This document shows, piece after piece, positions 60,640-64,000 of a DNA stretch of 64,000 nucleotides (position 1 is its first letter; each line of letters begins with the position of its first letter). A model generated the notes under the pieces. That model saw nothing but the letters and a program-made list of their open reading frames with translations. It searched no databases and was not told the DNA's origin. The DNA lies in contig NC_052110.1 of assembly GCF_012273895.1 (NCBI RefSeq), positions 434,001-498,000 of the forward strand, read 5' to 3'. The position numbers and the translations under genes are program-made. Source of the stretch: Zerene cesonia (lineage: Eukaryota > Arthropoda > Insecta > Lepidoptera > Pieridae).

Positions 60640-60795
60640 CCGGGGAGGGAGGTGCCACTCCAAATTCTAAAACGGCACTAAATGACAACAATGTTCCATC
60701 AAACACAAAAAGAATCACATCAATCGGATGAAAATCTATTGAGTTATCGAGTCAGAAAACACAGTCGAATCGAGAACCTATTTGTATTTGGGAAC
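60640..60795 (+). repeat. Interspersed repeat with GAGGTGCCACTCC and TTGGGAACTTCGG
   Basis: Contains GGAGGGAGGTGCCACTCC, ATTCTAAAACGGCAC, AAACACAAAAAGAATCACAT and GAACCTATTTGTATTTGGG. Aligned in order with about 6420-6590; a minus-strand fragment is near 24330-24370. Confidence 0.65.
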
Positions 60796-63415
60796 TTCGG
60801 TTAAGAACAATTGCGTACATAAATCATATAGAAAATTAATAACAATTTCGTAAAGAGATAATGGAACGACATTATAGTGATTATCAATTAAAGAAATTGC
60901 ATACATTGTGTTTCGATACAATTGTCGAGTAATGAGCACCTCGCGAAGGTCAGCTTGGAGCCAATCAGCGGCTGTCTGCATTCGACACGCACATCTTGAA
61001 ATTTCCTAATCCAATTTGCTATACGAATTTTTAAAGAACGCTCCTCGCTGATATTGCAAATGGAAGATATGTCAGTCGTACGATTCGGCATGCCTCAAGG
61101 ACTTGATGATGCTAAGAATTTAAATAGATTTTCAAACTCAGAGTCAAACATTCATTCATTATTCTCATTTTGAAAAACGATTTTTAATGATCGTTATCCT
61201 TGTCATTAACTGGTTTGCCGGTTTAATTTTACAGCATTATTTTTAGTATAAATATATTATTTCGTTTCGGTAAATATATATCTTATTAAAGAAAGGACCT
61301 AGTAAATACTAGTTGAAGTCGAAAGCCATATTATTAACCTACAAAAACATACATACAGACCTGATGCCCCAGTGATAACCGCATCCAATATCTTAGTGCT
61401 CATTCCTCCATAATTTCATAAAACAAACCTTTGTTTTCTTCTTGAAGGTTTTCTTACAAAATGTATAATCCTATAATCAAAAACCACAATGATGACAGCT
61501 CTTCGCGGTTCTTTCATAACAATAATAAACCTCTAGTCTTCAATATTATTAGATAACGATGATTCAGGAAGACTTTAGCTTGCAGTGCTTTTTAAATATG
61601 ACCAATATATTTACGTAGGTACAGAGTGGAGAAGTTTTCGTAAGAAGTTTTTATACATAGATGCACAATATATCCGGGCATTATAATATAATAAGCTAAT
61701 ATCAGGTAAATTGAATATAAAAGCTATAACAGCTATTCTTAAAAAGCTATATAGCTTCTATGTAATACAATAAATATTGCGTGACATATTTAAATTTTTT
61801 TAATACAAAATTGATATTTTTTTTATTTAAAACTAAAATTTAACTACTTTTAAAACTAACATTAGATCGCAAACCGCCTATGTCAGTATTTTTTAACCGC
61901 AACTTGGCATCTTGTATTCTAAATCGTGATTCTATTATTTGCTTTATATACTCGTATATGTTAAGTGTACAAAAATAACGAAAAAAAAAAACAATAACGT
62001 TAATACCACGCGTTTTAACGACTTCTGTTAAGATGGCATCTAATTTCTTATTTCGTACAAATTTATTCGATATCGTTTTAGAATGTACTTAATCAAATAT
62101 CTCCAAAGTTCACGAACAATTTCTTCACGATGCTCAGTGTTCGCTGTCACAATAAATAGAAACTAAATTATATATTATTTGTCAGTTAGGTCATAACGAG
62201 CCATCCACAAAGATAGAACGTGTGATTGAAGCACAGAACATATCCGGTAACGAATTTGGATATGAAAGTTCTAATTTGTCAGATTCAATTAGGTATCACG
62301 TAAAGCCTATCGTTTGATCGCGGATCCTAAAACTGAGCTTCACGTAGGTGTGATGCAAGTAAGAAAGTTCGCTATTATGAAATATTTCAAGTAGCGTGGT
62401 AATGCAAAGGGTGGTCGGACGGTTGCGCAATGTTGCAGCGCTTCATTCATAAATATTTTTGAGTTATTTTCTCAGGTTGAACAATTGGGGCCAATTAGTG
62501 GGATTAAATTAGTGCATTTGGTGGATTTTTTGTCGGTTTATTGGAATAACTTTATAATATTATTTTATAATTATGTGCGTATATATACTAGCGGTCCGCT
62601 CTGGCTTCTCCCTGATAAATATTATATTATAGTAGCCTTTGCCTCCCATGGAAAGTAAAAATTTTTTATCCGGGTTAGTATCGAAGTGTTAGGCAGTCGG
62701 CTCGTCTAGTCATTTGACAACTATCCGAAAAAGCGGGTAATAAACATAAATATTCATGTGTCGGTTGCAACTTGCAGTACTATGTTTTATAAGCTTTGTT
62801 CCTCTAAGCACTGAGGTCAGTGCTACAACTGCATCGCTGGATTTTGATTCCAAAATAGTAGGAAGCTAATAGAAGCGCTTTTTCCCCGCGAATGTTTTTA
62901 AAAACGTATTGAGTTTGTTACGGAATGACTAGCTAAAAATTCACTCTTTCTCTAAACTCACTCATTCGATAATGGCTCTTAAATATTTTATCAAATCTGT
63001 CTATTGATATCCGATCACAGTTGACATTTATTTCAAGTCGATGATTTAGATTTTAATCTTTTATAATTACTTTATCTTTCGGTTAGGGTATAGATGGGCC
63101 CAAACTTGCGATATTTATCTACCTATTTATGTTTTCGTTTCGAAATTTATCCACGTCATCATAAATAATTTTATTACATATTAGCAAGATTATACAGAGG
63201 ATTCTAAAGAGATTATAAGTCTGCTTCAAATTCTACGAATCAAGTCATTAGGAACATCACTCGCCCACTGCGACTCGGTCATGTTGAGATAAAGCTGAAT
63301 TAATGATATACCATATAATGATACGTTAACCCTAGGTACCTCAGATAGGTTTTAAGTAATCTTCAAAATATGAAGGCGGCGTTTATTCAATTAGATATTA
63401 TTTAATGTTTATAAT

Positions 63416-63620
63416 CCGCCTCCTTGGTACAGAGGTAAACGCGTGAGCGTAGGACCGTAGGTCCTGGGCTCGATTCCCGGTGGAGACAATAAAAAAAAAA
63501 TATGTTTCGGTCTGGCAGAACAGAGAAGGCTGATCACCTACTTGTCCATAAAGAAAATCGATCAGTGAAACAGATGTATATCATCTGCCCCATACCCCAG
63601 TAGGAGACACGGGACTTCAC
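63416..63620 (+). repeat. tRNA-derived SINE (copy 5), abutting a LINE
   Basis: Head CCGCCTCCTTGGTACAGAGG, B box GGGCTCGATTCCCGGT, tail CATACCCCAGTAGGAGACAC. It ends directly before the RTE reverse-transcriptase fragment. Confidence 0.88.
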
Positions 63621-63650
63621 TTTTTAATGCTTATAATAATCCCACTAGTT

Positions 63651-64000
63651 TTGTGCTTTATTGACTACAGCAAAGCTTTCGATTGTGTTGACTGGAGCTG
63701 TCTCTGGAAGGTGCTAGCGGAACTTGGTGTGCCCCGGCACTTAATTTGCCTACTTCAATCACTATATTGCAATAGCCAGGGTGTTGTAAGAGTTGACAAT
63801 ACTTTATACAATCCATTTAAATTCCAAAAGGGAGTGAGGCAGGGGTGCATTCTTTCACCTATTTTATTTAACATATACGGCGAATACATAATGAGAAGAG
63901 CTTGCGAAAACTGGGATGGTGGAGTTAATATTGGCGGCATTAAAATTACTAATCTGCGCTATGCTGATGATACCACTCTCATAGCAAATGACAAACTCGA
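63651..64000 (+). mobile_element. RTE-clade LINE reverse transcriptase fragment
   Basis: An open plus-strand frame encodes central reverse-transcriptase motifs in order: CFIDYSKAFDCVDW, KGVRQGCILSPILFNIYGEY and NLRYADDTTLIA with the catalytic YADD. Spacing and wording match RTE/BovB-type LINEs. The fragment has no upstream domains: a SINE lies at its 5' side, and it runs off the right edge, so autonomy cannot be judged. There is no stop in the visible part. Confidence 0.9.

Larger units (their letters stand above)
56100..63400. other. Intergenic or distal 5' region, repeats only
   Basis: No exon could be supported here. It contains a SINE related to that at 8565 (about 56968-57125), a short A-tailed insertion with target duplication (57794-57980), an AGCTAGT-ended element (59828-59988) and the repeat at 60640-60795. 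Around 60880-61090 and 62330-62430 are somewhat GC-richer patches without a recognisable reading frame or family. Confidence 0.5.

Noticed and set aside
1..64000. CRISPR arrays, operons, rRNA genes
   Set aside because: No regularly spaced repeats, no bacterial-type gene clusters and no rRNA-like sequence were seen; the window is clearly an insect nuclear genome.

Overview
The window is a piece of a lepidopteran (butterfly or moth) nuclear genome. It is AT-rich (my impression is about one third G+C) and has intron-split genes with GT..AG borders. It is crowded with short interspersed repeats typical of Lepidoptera: tRNA-derived SINEs, small elements ending in AGCTAGT, and RTE-type LINE sequence. 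No bacterial, plasmid or CRISPR features were seen. A run of exactly 1000 N (32814-33813) is an assembly gap.

Layout. (1) 2490-4531, minus strand: the first two coding exons of a secreted, alanine/glutamine-rich DUF745-family protein; the rest lies beyond the left edge. (2) 4750-9600: intergenic, with repeats, two perfect palindromes and a tandem duplication. (3) 9679-13850, plus strand: a complete eight-exon gene for the ribosome-biogenesis factor NOP53 (468 residues). (4) 13860-14880: the gap between two converging genes, holding a retroelement with a 12-bp target duplication and an unexplained GC-rich block. (5) 15257-24492, minus strand: a five-exon gene for a large (about 1311 residues) secreted protein with one chitin-binding type-2 domain and a Thr/Pro/Ser-rich tail, of the CPAP1 type (cuticular proteins analogous to peritrophins). 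(6) 24.5-55.6 kb: mostly repeats and AT-rich sequence. It also holds exon-like segments on the minus strand at 55.5, 55.0, 51.8, 48.0 and 45.6 kb. The first four can be joined in phase into a candidate small cysteine-rich protein. The one at 45.6 kb joins in frame to the chitin-binding gene and may be an alternative 5' exon. (7) 55.7-64 kb: repeats, a possible upstream regulatory block, and an RTE reverse-transcriptase fragment running off the right edge.

The genes do not form a pathway. NOP53 is a nucleolar housekeeping gene. The DUF745 and chitin-binding genes encode secreted proteins, the latter probably of cuticle or apical matrix. Exon structures were assembled by hand from splice signals, reading phase and family resemblance. 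They are firm for NOP53, the chitin-binding gene and the DUF745 exons, and tentative for the cysteine-rich candidate.
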